Shown one piece after another: positions 1 to 6,856 of a DNA stretch of 8,752 bases. This DNA comes from Mycobacteriaceae bacterium. Lineage in GTDB: Bacteria; Actinomycetota; Actinomycetes; Mycobacteriales; Mycobacteriaceae. The notes under the pieces are model-generated. The model searched no databases and had not been told where the DNA came from. It saw only the letters and a list, made by a program, of their open reading frames with translations. The position numbers were made by a program, and so were the translations under genes. Each line of letters begins with the position of its first letter. Position 1 is the stretch's first letter. The stretch lies in NCBI GenBank assembly GCA_019242135.1, contig JAFAWC010000648.1, forward strand, positions 1 to 8,752. Reading direction: 5' to 3'.

Positions 1-39
1 GTGCTTGTCTGAAAGTACCAGTGCCGCCCACGCTTTCGT

Positions 40-156
40 CTAGTCCTGTGCGTGGCGGCCGTGATCCCAACGCTCCAGTCGCGCCTGCAGCTCGAGAAGG
101 CCGAGCCCGGCCAGCGGGCTGCCGACGATCAGGCAGGCCACCCATAACAGACTCAT
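40..156 (-). CDS. Small hypothetical single-span membrane protein (38 aa), divergent from recC
   Basis: I do not recognise this protein family. The frame opens with ATG at 156-154 and closes with TAG at 42-40, giving 38 residues that begin MSLLWVACLIVG. Residues 3 to about 22 are a continuous run of hydrophobic and small residues (Leu, Val, Ala, Ile, Gly, one Pro, one Cys), long enough for one membrane span. The tail, about residues 23-38, is polar and helix-like (LQARLERWDHGRHAQD), and its Arg/His content suggests that the C-terminus faces the cytoplasm. The start has a near-ideal Shine-Dalgarno sequence four bases upstream, the strongest reason to believe in the gene. It lies 98 bases from the recC start and is transcribed away from it, so the two share an upstream region. 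No cleavage motif or lipobox is evident. Function is unknown; a link to RecBCD is not implied. The alternative is a fortuitous short frame. Confidence 0.6.
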   Translation of the reverse strand: MSLLWVACLIVGSPLAGLGLLELQARLERWDHGRHAQD

Positions 157-160
157 CTCG

Positions 161-169
161 CCTCCTCCC
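161..169 (-). promoter_or_regulatory. Strong ribosome binding site of the small divergent ORF
   Basis: Read on the - strand the bases are GGGAGGAGG, followed by CGAG and then the ATG at 156. They hold two overlapping matches to the anti-Shine-Dalgarno complement. GGAGG ends 4 bases from the ATG, and GGGAGG ends 7 bases from it. This is better than the sites of recC or recB in the same window. It decides both the existence and the start of the 38-codon frame. Confidence 0.65.
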
Positions 170-240
170 ATCCCTTATTGCTGACACGGTTTTTTTGGGC
201 GCAAGGTTCAACCCGAGCCGTCGATGTCGGTGCCGTCTCT

Positions 241-246
241 TATCGT
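241..246 (+). promoter_or_regulatory. Putative -10 element of the recCBD operon (leaderless or near-leaderless start)
   Basis: TATCGT at 241-246 fits the mycobacterial SigA -10 consensus TANNNT. Its last base is 9 bases before the A of the recC ATG at 255. Transcription starting the usual 6-9 bases downstream of the hexamer would therefore begin at, or one to two bases before, the initiation codon. The recC start has only a poor Shine-Dalgarno candidate (GGCGG at 247-251, 3 bases from the ATG), which fits leaderless initiation, a common mode in mycobacteria. The -35 position (about 218-223, CCGTCG) shows no match to TTGACA, although -35 elements are often weak in this group. A TANNNT match can easily arise by chance, so this is an inference from position. 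Confidence 0.35.
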
Positions 247-254
247 GGCGGTCG

Positions 255-3200
255 ATGACGCTTCACCTTCACCGCGCCGAGCGCACCGATCTTCTGGCTG
301 ACGGTCTTGGCGCGCTGCTGTCGGAGCCGCTCCCCGACCCGTTCGCCGAGGAGCTCGTCATCGTGCCCGCCAAGGGCGTGGAGCGCTGGCTCAGCCAGCG
401 GCTCTCGCACGTTCTGGGCCAGACGACGACCACAGATGGAGTCTGCGCCGGCATCTCGTTTCGCAGTCCGCACTCGCTCATCGCAGAAATCACGGGCACG
501 GTCGACGACGACCCGTGGTCACCGGACGCGATGGTGTGGCCGCTGCTGGAGGTGATCGATTGCAGTCTTGACGAACCCTGGTGCCGCACGCTCGCCGCCC
601 ACCTCGGCCATTTCGAGGACGGTGAGGAGAGAGAGCTGCGGCAGGGCCGGCGCTACGCGGTGGCGCGACGGCTTGCCGGCTTGTTCGCCGCATATGCTAG
701 GCAGCGGCCCGCGCTGCTCGTCGACTGGCTCGCGGCCAAGCCCGATCACCTCGACGACGATTTGCGCTGGCAACCGCCGTTGTGGCGTGCGCTGATCGAC
801 CGCGTCGACGCTGACCCGCCGCACATCCGCCATGCGAAAACTGTTGCCCGGCTTGAAGCATCCGCCACCGATCTGCCGCAGCGGCTGTCGTTGTTCGGCC
901 ATACCCGGTTGCCGGCGACCGAGATCGAGCTGCTGCGGGCGTCGTCGATCCACCATGACCTGCATCTGTGGTTGCCGCACCCGAGCGACCGCCTGTGGCG
1001 GGTGCTCGCCGATCTGCACGGCCCGATCCTGCGGCGCGACGACCCCAGCCACCGCCGCGTCGACCACCCGCTGCTCGCCACACTGGGGCGTGATCTCAGA
1101 GAGCTCCAACGCGCCCTGCCCGGCGATCCCGCGACCGACGAGTACCTCGCCGGCGGTGATCGTCCGGCGACCTTGCTCGGCTGGCTGCAGTCCGACATCT
1201 CCGCCAACGCCGTCCGGCGGGACGGACGGGTGCACGCCTCCGACGACCGCTCGGTCCAAATCCACAGCTGCCACGGGCCGGCCCGCCAGATCGACGTCCT
1301 CAGGGAAGTCCTGCTCGGGCTTCTCTCCGACGACCCGACGCTCGAACCGCGCGACATCCTCGTCATGTGTCCCGACATCGAGACCTTCGCGCCGCTGATC
1401 GTCGCGGACTTCGGCCTCGGCGACATCGTCAAGGGTGTCCACCCCGCACACCGACTGCGGGTGCGACTCGCCGACCGCTCGCTGGTCCAGACCAACCCCC
1501 TGCTGGGCGTCGCTTCGCAACTCCTGACGCTTGCCGGTGGCCGCGTCACCGCCAGCGAGGTGCTTGACCTCGCTCAGGCCGCGCCGGTGCGCGCCCATTT
1601 CGGCTTCAGCGACGACGACCTCGAAGACATCACGGGCTGGGTGCGCCAGGCCAACATCCGTTGGGGCTTCGACCAACAACATCGGTTGCCCTTTGGCGTG
1701 GACTTCGTCCATAACACATGGTGTTTCGGCCTGGACCGCGTGCTGACCGGGGTTGCGCTCTCCGACGATTCTCACGCCTGGGTCGGCTCCGCACTGCCCC
1801 TCGACGACGTCAGCAGCAACCGCATCGAGCTGGCCGGGCACCTCGCCGAATACATCGACCGGCTGCGCCACGTCGTCGACTCGCTGACCGGAACGCGCCC
1901 GCTGCGGGAGTGGCTGGCCGCGCTCACCGACGGCATCACGCTGCTGACCCGCACCAGCGACGAGGACATTTGGCAGATCAGCCAGCTGGAGCGCGAGTTC
2001 ACCAGCGTGCTTACCACCGCCGGTGCGCGAGCCGACACCGTGATGCGGCTTCCAGATGTCAAGGCGCTTCTGCACCGGCATCTGGCCGGACGGCCCACCC
2101 GAGCCAATTTCCGCACCGGCACGCTCACGGTGTGCACGATGGTGCCGATGCGCTCGGTGCCGCACCGGGTCGTCTGCCTCGTCGGTCTCGACGACGGGGT
2201 GTTTCCCCGGCTCGGTGTCGTCGACGGCGACGACGCCCTCGCCCGTGACCCGATGACCGGTGAACGCGACATCCGTTCCGAGGACAGGCAATTGCTGCTG
2301 GACGCGATCGGCGCGGCGACCGAGCACCTGGTGATCACCTACACCGGCGCCAACGAGTACTCCGGTCAACCGCGGCCGGCGGCCGTCCCGCTGGCCGAAC
2401 TGCTCGACACGCTCGACATCACGACCGCCGAGAAGGTTCGACACCGCATCCTCGTCGAACATCCGCTGCAGCCGTTCGATGTTCGCAACGTCGAGCGTGG
2501 TGCGCTGGTGCCGGACGTGCCGTTCAGTTTCGACCCGACAGTGCTCTCCGCGGCCCGCGTCGCGGTCGGCGATCACGCCGACCAACCGAGTTTCATTTCC
2601 GAACCGCTGCCTCCGCCACCCCCGGACGACATCGTCCTCGATGATCTCGTCGCCTTCTTCAAGGACCCGGTGAAGGGGTTCTTCCGCGCGCTCGAGTACA
2701 CGCTGCCGTGGGAGGTCGACGGTGTCGAGGACGCCATGCCGGTCGACATCAGCGCGCTTGAGGAGTGGACGGTCGGCGACCGGATGCTCAACGACATCAT
2801 CCGCGGGATGACCCCGCAGCAAGCCCAGAATGCGGAATGGCGCAGAGGCACACTGCCGCCCGGGCGGCTGGGCTGGCGCAAGGCAACCGAGATCCGCGAA
2901 CAGGTCGAGCGGTTGGCCGCCGCGGCCCGGCAGTGCCGGCAGGCCGACGCGCAAGCCTACGACGTCGACATCGACCTGGCGGTAGGGGCCGCCAGGCCAG
3001 CTCGACGGCTGATCGGGACGGTCTCGCCGGTGTTCGGCGACCGGCTGGTATCGGTGACCTACAGCAAGCTCGACGGCAGGCACCTACTGGAGTCGTGGAT
3101 TCCGTTGCTGGCGTTGATCGCCCAGAATCCGACCCGCGACTGGTGCGCCGTGTGCATCGGTCGGCGCAAACGCGGCAATGTGCCGCGGGTGGAGGGACTG

Positions 3201-3557
3201 GGCTGGCCGGACGGCGACGCGGTCGATGTGCTGCGCGAACTGGTGGCGATCTATGACGCCGGACGACGCGAGCCGATTCCGCTGCCGATCAAGACGTCCT
3301 ACGCGTGGGCGACCGCGCGGCATTGCGGCGATGACCCGGTGCGCCAAGCGGAGTACCGCTGGAAGTCAAGCGACAGCTATCCCGGCGAGGACCAGGCGCC
3401 GGCGCACGTGCGGGCATGGGGCAGGGACACCCGACTGGCCGATCTCATGCAACCGCTGCGGCCGGGCGAAAAGTATGACGGTGAGAACAACCGGCTCGGT
3501 GCGTACGCCGCGCGGCTGTGGCTGCCGATGCTGCGCGCTGAACGGACGGTGGAGTGA
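255..3557 (+). CDS. recC: RecBCD enzyme (exodeoxyribonuclease V) subunit RecC / gamma
   Basis: RecC is the scaffold of the cytoplasmic RecBCD complex: it holds RecB and RecD, splits the duplex and, in E. coli, reads Chi. The 1100-residue product is close to E. coli RecC (about 1120). Recognisable RecC segments, in order: VIVPAKGVERWL (35-46) where an active helicase would carry its Walker A; ISFRSP (67-72); VQIHSCHGPARQIDVL from residue 334, matching E. coli's IQIHVCHSP block; PRDILVMCPDIE (about 362-373); LTVCTMVPMRS (624-634) and GLDDGVFPR (644-652); and the start of the C-terminal nuclease-like domain, DDLVAFFKDPVKGFF (796-810). No Walker A, DExx motif or PD-(D/E)XK triad is seen, as expected for RecC. 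The ATG at 255 was chosen because homology begins there. The frame stays open upstream to a GTG at 21, but those 78 codons are Arg/Ser/Pro-rich and lie antisense to the small ORF. The stop overlaps the recB start by one base. Whether this RecC recognises any Chi sequence cannot be seen. Confidence 0.97.
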   Translation: MTLHLHRAERTDLLADGLGALLSEPLPDPFAEELVIVPAKGVERWLSQRLSHVLGQTTTTDGVCAGISFRSPHSLIAEITGTVDDDPWSPDAMVWPLLEVIDCSLDEPWCRTLAAHLGHFEDGEERELRQGRRYAVARRLAGLFAAYARQRPALLVDWLAAKPDHLDDDLRWQPPLWRALIDRVDADPPHIRHAKTVARLEASATDLPQRLSLFGHTRLPATEIELLRASSIHHDLHLWLPHPSDRLWRVLADLHGPILRRDDPSHRRVDHPLLATLGRDLRELQRALPGDPATDEYLAGGDRPATLLGWLQSDISANAVRRDGRVHASDDRSVQIHSCHGPARQIDVLREVLLGLLSDDPTLEPRDILVMCPDIETFAPLIVADFGLGDIVKGVHPAHRLRVRLADRSLVQTNPLLGVASQLLTLAGGRVTASEVLDLAQAAPVRAHFGFSDDDLEDITGWVRQANIRWGFDQQHRLPFGVDFVHNTWCFGLDRVLTGVALSDDSHAWVGSALPLDDVSSNRIELAGHLAEYIDRLRHVVDSLTGTRPLREWLAALTDGITLLTRTSDEDIWQISQLEREFTSVLTTAGARADTVMRLPDVKALLHRHLAGRPTRANFRTGTLTVCTMVPMRSVPHRVVCLVGLDDGVFPRLGVVDGDDALARDPMTGERDIRSEDRQLLLDAIGAATEHLVITYTGANEYSGQPRPAAVPLAELLDTLDITTAEKVRHRILVEHPLQPFDVRNVERGALVPDVPFSFDPTVLSAARVAVGDHADQPSFISEPLPPPPPDDIVLDDLVAFFKDPVKGFFRALEYTLPWEVDGVEDAMPVDISALEEWTVGDRMLNDIIRGMTPQQAQNAEWRRGTLPPGRLGWRKATEIREQVERLAAAARQCRQADAQAYDVDIDLAVGAARPARRLIGTVSPVFGDRLVSVTYSKLDGRHLLESWIPLLALIAQNPTRDWCAVCIGRRKRGNVPRVEGLGWPDGDAVDVLRELVAIYDAGRREPIPLPIKTSYAWATARHCGDDPVRQAEYRWKSSDSYPGEDQAPAHVRAWGRDTRLADLMQPLRPGEKYDGENNRLGAYAARLWLPMLRAERTVE

Positions 3558-3559
3558 TG
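3544..3559 (+). promoter_or_regulatory. recC/recB translational coupling junction with tandem start codons
   Basis: The junction reads GGACGGTGGAGTGATG. The recC stop TGA (3555-3557) shares its A with a recB ATG (3557-3559), and an in-frame GTG lies immediately before it (3554-3556). GGACGG at 3544-3549 is 7 bases from the ATG, and GGAG at 3551-3554 is only 2 bases away. The spacing favours the ATG with the upstream purine stretch as ribosome binding site. Re-initiation by ribosomes finishing recC is the likely main route into recB. Confidence 0.6.
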
Positions 3560-6500
3560 GACCGCTTCGACCTGCTCGGTCCGCTGCCTTCCCCGCGGTC
3601 GACAACGGTGCTGGAAGCCAGCGCCGGCACCGGCAAAACGTTCGCCTTGGCCGGGCTTGTGACACGCTATGTGGCTGAGGGGACAGCGACGCTCGATCAG
3701 ATGCTGCTTATCACCTTCGGGCGGGCAGCCAGCCAGGAGTTGCGGGAGCGGGTGCACCGCCAAATCGTCGACGCGGTCATCGCGTTCGGTGATCGGTCAC
3801 GCGTCGGCGACAACGAGGTGGTGCGACACCTGCTAACCGGCACCGATGAGCAACTGCGGTCGCGCCAGCAGAATCTGCGCGACGCGTTGGCGTCCTTCGA
3901 TGCGGCGACGATCGCGACGACGCATCAGTTCTGTCAGCTGGTACTCAAATCGCTGGGCGTCGCGGGTGACACGGACGCCGGCGTGGTGCTGGTCGAGGAT
4001 CTCAACGAGCTGGTCAGCGAGATCGTCGACGACCTGTACCTGTCCCACTTCGGCCAACAGGCTGACGAGCCGCTACTGAATTATCGGGATGCGCTGCGGC
4101 TGGCCCGACAGGTCGTCAACAATCCGGCCACAGAATTGCGGCCCGTCTGCCCGCCGGCCGGGTCGCGCGCGGCGCTGTGCGTTGAGTTCGCGAAACATGT
4201 TTTATCCGAGATGGACACACGCAAGCGACAGCGGGGCATCCTCGGCTACGACGACCTGCTCACCCGGCTGGCCGACGCGCTGGACGCACCCGATTCCCCC
4301 GCGCGGATGCGCATGCCTCATCGTTGGCCGATCGTGATGGTCGACGAGTTCCAGGACACCGACCCGGTGCAGTGGCAGGTGATCGACCGCGCGTTCAACC
4401 GACGGTCCACGCTGATCCTCATCGGCGACCCGAAGCAGGCGATCTACGCGTTCCGCGGCGGCGACATCGTCACCTACCTTGATGCCGCGGAGACTGCCGG
4501 TGACAAGAAGACGCTGGCGACGAACTGGCGCAGTGACGGCGCGCTGGTCGACCGGCTGCAGGTGGTGCTGCGCGGCGCCGAACTGGGCGACCCGAGGATC
4601 GTGGTGCATGACGTCGAGGCGTCCCACCAGGGGCATCGGCTCGTCGGGGCGCCGCGTAACGATCCGTTCCGCCTGCGGGTGGTGCGTCGGGCGACGTTCG
4701 GGCGCAGCGGTATTCAGAATCTTGCGATCGACGACCTACGCGAATACATCAGCGCGGACCTCGCCGCCGACATCGGCGCGCTGCTGGCTCGCGGTGCGAT
4801 GTTCGACGGCAAACCACTTCAGGCGCGCGACATCGCGGTGATTGTCGAGATGCACAGGGACGCCCGCTGTTGTCACCGCGCGCTCACCGCCGCGGGCATC
4901 CCGGCGGTGTACACCGGCGACTCGGATGTATTCACCTCGGAGGCGGCCGACGACTGGCTGTCGCTGTTGGAGGCGTTCGACCAACCGCACCGTCCCGGCA
5001 TTGTTCGCGCGGCTGCGGCGACGATGTTCTTCGGGGAGACCGCCGAGACGCTCGTCGCGGGCGGGGACGCGTTGACCGATCGCGTCGCCGAGACGCTGCG
5101 CGAGTGGGCGGGCCACGCGCGTGAGCGGGGCATCGCGGCGATCTTCGAGGCCGCGCAGCTGCGCGGCATGAGCGACCGGGTGCTGTCGTGGCAGGGCGGC
5201 GAACGGCACATGACCGACCTCGCGCACATCACGCAGCTGCTGCAGGAGACCGCGCACCGAAAGCACTACGGCTTGCCCGCGCTGCGTGACTGGTTGCGCG
5301 AGCAGCGCGACGAACGCAGCGGCGCAACAGAGCACCACCGCAGAATCGACAGCGATGCGGCCGCGGTGCAGATCATGACGGTATGGGTGGCGAAGGGGCT
5401 GCAATACCCGGTGGTGTACCTGCCGTTCGCATTCAATCGCAACGTCCCGGTCCAAGACGTGGTGCTGTTCCACGACGGCGATCAACGCTGCCTGCACATC
5501 GGCGGCAAGGACAGCCCCGACTTTTCCACCGTCGAGGAACTCGGCCGGACCGAGGCGGCAAGCGATGACAGCCGGCTGACCTACGTCGCGATGACGCGGG
5601 CGCAGTCGCAGGTGGTCGCCTGGTGGTCACCGGCCGCCAACGAACCCAACGGCGGATTGTCGAGGCTGCTGCGCGGGCGCCGCCCGGGTGAGTCGGCGGT
5701 CCCGAATCGGGTTGACCCGGCGAAGGTTTCCGATGACGACGCGTTGGCGCGGTTGCGCGAGTGGGAGGCGGCGGGCGGGCCGGTCATCGAAGAGGCGGTG
5801 GTCTCGGCCGGGCCGGCTCCGTCCGCTCCGGCGCCGCCCCCGGATCTCGGCGCGCGGGTTTTCGACCGTGCGATCGACACCGCGTGGCGGCGCACCTCGT
5901 ACTCCGGGCTGATCCGCGCCGCGGAGGTGACCGGTGTGACAAGCGAGCCGGAGGTGGTCGAGCTCGACGACGAGGTGGGTGATGTGGTCGGCGACGTCCC
6001 GTTGCCCGACGCGTGCGTCGACGCCGACGTCGCGTCCCCGATGGCCGATCTGCCCACGGGTGCGAAGTTCGGCACGCTGGTGCATGCGGTGCTCGAAACC
6101 GCTGATCCGTGCGCGTCCGACCTGGCGGTGGAGCTGGAGTCACAGATCCGCGTCCATTCGGCCTGGTGGCCGGTCGACGTTCCCGCGTCGAAGCTGGCCG
6201 CCGCGATGGTACCGATGCACGACACCCCACTGGGTCCGTTGGCTTGCGGAGCGACCCTGCGGCAGATCGGCCTTGCGGACCGGCTGCGAGAGCTGGAGTT
6301 TGAGTTCGCACTCGCCGGCGGCGATGTGCGTGCGCCTGCCGCGTCGGTCCACGTGGCCGACATCGGCCGGCTCCTTCGCGACCACCTGAGCGCGAGCGAC
6401 CCCCTGGCGCCCTACGCCGACCGGCTGATCGGCGACTCGCTTGGCGGTCAGGTGCTGCGCGGTTATCTCAGCGGCTCGGTCGACGCCGTGCTGCGCATAT

Positions 6501-6856
6501 CGGACAGCTACCTGGTGGTGGACTACAAGACGAACTGGTTGGGCGATCCCGATCGTGGGTTGACCGCTGCTGACTATCAGCAGCCACGGCTGGTCGAGGC
6601 GATGCTGCATTCGGACTATCCGCTGCAGGCGTTGCTGTACAGCGTTGTGCTGCACCGCTATTTGCGCTGGCGCCGGCCCGGCTACGATCCGGATCAGCAC
6701 CTGGGCGGCGTGCTGTATCTGTTTGTGCGCGGCATGTGTGGTGTGGCTACGCCGGTCGTCGACGGGAATCCGGCCGGGGTGTTCAGCTGGCGCCCGCCGG
6801 CCGCGCTGGTGACCGCGTTGTCCGACCTGCTTGATTCTGGGAGGGCGGGGGCATGA
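3557..6856 (+). CDS. recB: RecBCD enzyme (exodeoxyribonuclease V) subunit RecB / beta, helicase-nuclease
   Basis: RecB is the 3'-5' SF1A DNA helicase and the only nuclease of RecBCD, acting on double-strand ends. From the ATG at 3557 it has 1099 residues (E. coli about 1180). Helicase motifs: Walker A ASAGTGKT (21-28); motif Ia ITFGRAASQELRERV (52-66); DEFQDTD (263-269) carrying the catalytic acidic pair; motif III GDPKQAIYAFRGGD (290-303); motif V VAKGLQYPVVYLPF (from 611); motif VI YVAMTRA (676-682) with arginine finger R681. A Pro/Ala-rich linker (about 750-766) precedes the C-terminal RecB-type PD-(D/E)XK nuclease: H843 in GTLVHAVLE, D976 in SVDAVLR, D989 and K991 in VVDYKTNW, then Q1024 and Y1028 in YPLQALLY. 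All nuclease residues are present, so the domain should be active. In motif V, Trp replaces the His usual in UvrD-type helicases and Gln replaces the Glu of KGLE. It overlaps recC by 1 base and recD by 4. A GTG at 3554 could add one residue. Confidence 0.97.
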   Translation: MDRFDLLGPLPSPRSTTVLEASAGTGKTFALAGLVTRYVAEGTATLDQMLLITFGRAASQELRERVHRQIVDAVIAFGDRSRVGDNEVVRHLLTGTDEQLRSRQQNLRDALASFDAATIATTHQFCQLVLKSLGVAGDTDAGVVLVEDLNELVSEIVDDLYLSHFGQQADEPLLNYRDALRLARQVVNNPATELRPVCPPAGSRAALCVEFAKHVLSEMDTRKRQRGILGYDDLLTRLADALDAPDSPARMRMPHRWPIVMVDEFQDTDPVQWQVIDRAFNRRSTLILIGDPKQAIYAFRGGDIVTYLDAAETAGDKKTLATNWRSDGALVDRLQVVLRGAELGDPRIVVHDVEASHQGHRLVGAPRNDPFRLRVVRRATFGRSGIQNLAIDDLREYISADLAADIGALLARGAMFDGKPLQARDIAVIVEMHRDARCCHRALTAAGIPAVYTGDSDVFTSEAADDWLSLLEAFDQPHRPGIVRAAAATMFFGETAETLVAGGDALTDRVAETLREWAGHARERGIAAIFEAAQLRGMSDRVLSWQGGERHMTDLAHITQLLQETAHRKHYGLPALRDWLREQRDERSGATEHHRRIDSDAAAVQIMTVWVAKGLQYPVVYLPFAFNRNVPVQDVVLFHDGDQRCLHIGGKDSPDFSTVEELGRTEAASDDSRLTYVAMTRAQSQVVAWWSPAANEPNGGLSRLLRGRRPGESAVPNRVDPAKVSDDDALARLREWEAAGGPVIEEAVVSAGPAPSAPAPPPDLGARVFDRAIDTAWRRTSYSGLIRAAEVTGVTSEPEVVELDDEVGDVVGDVPLPDACVDADVASPMADLPTGAKFGTLVHAVLETADPCASDLAVELESQIRVHSAWWPVDVPASKLAAAMVPMHDTPLGPLACGATLRQIGLADRLRELEFEFALAGGDVRAPAASVHVADIGRLLRDHLSASDPLAPYADRLIGDSLGGQVLRGYLSGSVDAVLRISDSYLVVDYKTNWLGDPDRGLTAADYQQPRLVEAMLHSDYPLQALLYSVVLHRYLRWRRPGYDPDQHLGGVLYLFVRGMCGVATPVVDGNPAGVFSWRPPAALVTALSDLLDSGRAGA
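6839..6845 (+). promoter_or_regulatory. Strong recD ribosome binding site inside the recB 3' end
   Basis: GGGAGGG lies in the last codons of recB. Its core GGAGG (6840-6844) is 8 bases before the recD ATG at 6853. The recB stop TGA (6854-6856) overlaps that ATG in the arrangement ATGA. This is the best Shine-Dalgarno in the operon, so recD can be translated both by re-initiation and by independent ribosome entry. It also fixes the recD start. Confidence 0.75.

Larger units (their letters stand above)
157..254. other. Divergent intergenic region between the small ORF and recC
   Basis: These 98 bases separate the two divergent starts and should contain the promoters of both. Visible elements are the Shine-Dalgarno of the small ORF (161-169, - strand), a run of seven T at 190-196 that is unusual for this G+C content, a short palindrome GGTTCAACC at 205-213, and a TANNNT hexamer at 241-246 on the + strand. 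No LexA box of the mycobacterial type (TCGAAC-N4-GTTCGA) is present. I could not find a convincing TANNNT -10 element for the - strand gene. Confidence 0.6.

Noticed and set aside
1..39. Imperfect inverted repeat GAAAG...CTTTC downstream of the small ORF as a terminator
   Set aside because: Only 5 paired bases flank a 17-base loop, and no T-run follows on the - strand. This is too weak to call.
177..206. A -35/-10 promoter or RecA-NDp (PafBC-type) promoter reading on either strand near TTGCTGACACGG
   Set aside because: No TANNNT element lies at the required spacing from TTGCTG (+ strand) or from GTGTCAGCA (- strand), so the match is only partial.
21..254. 78-codon N-terminal extension of recC from a GTG at 21
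   Set aside because: The added residues are Arg/Ser/Pro-rich, run antisense to the small ORF, and have no counterpart in RecC, whose homology begins at the ATG at 255.
2436..2479. Three GTTCGA/TCGAAC half-sites inside recC resembling LexA box arms
   Set aside because: The arms are separated by 11 and 13 bases rather than the 4 needed for a mycobacterial SOS box, and they lie deep in coding sequence where the codons explain them.
519..3083. An 854-codon stop-free frame antisense to recC
   Set aside because: Its codons are exact reverse complements of recC codons, so it stays open merely because recC avoids TTA, CTA and TCA, which are rare in G+C-rich actinobacteria. The translation is Arg/Gly/Gln-rich with no recognisable domain. 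recC is secure by homology.
4736..5497. Antisense frame of 253 codons within recB, and similar shadow frames on both strands of recB and recD
   Set aside because: These overlap well-supported genes completely, have skewed Arg/Ala/Pro-rich translations, no ribosome sites and no motifs. They are expected by-products of high G+C.
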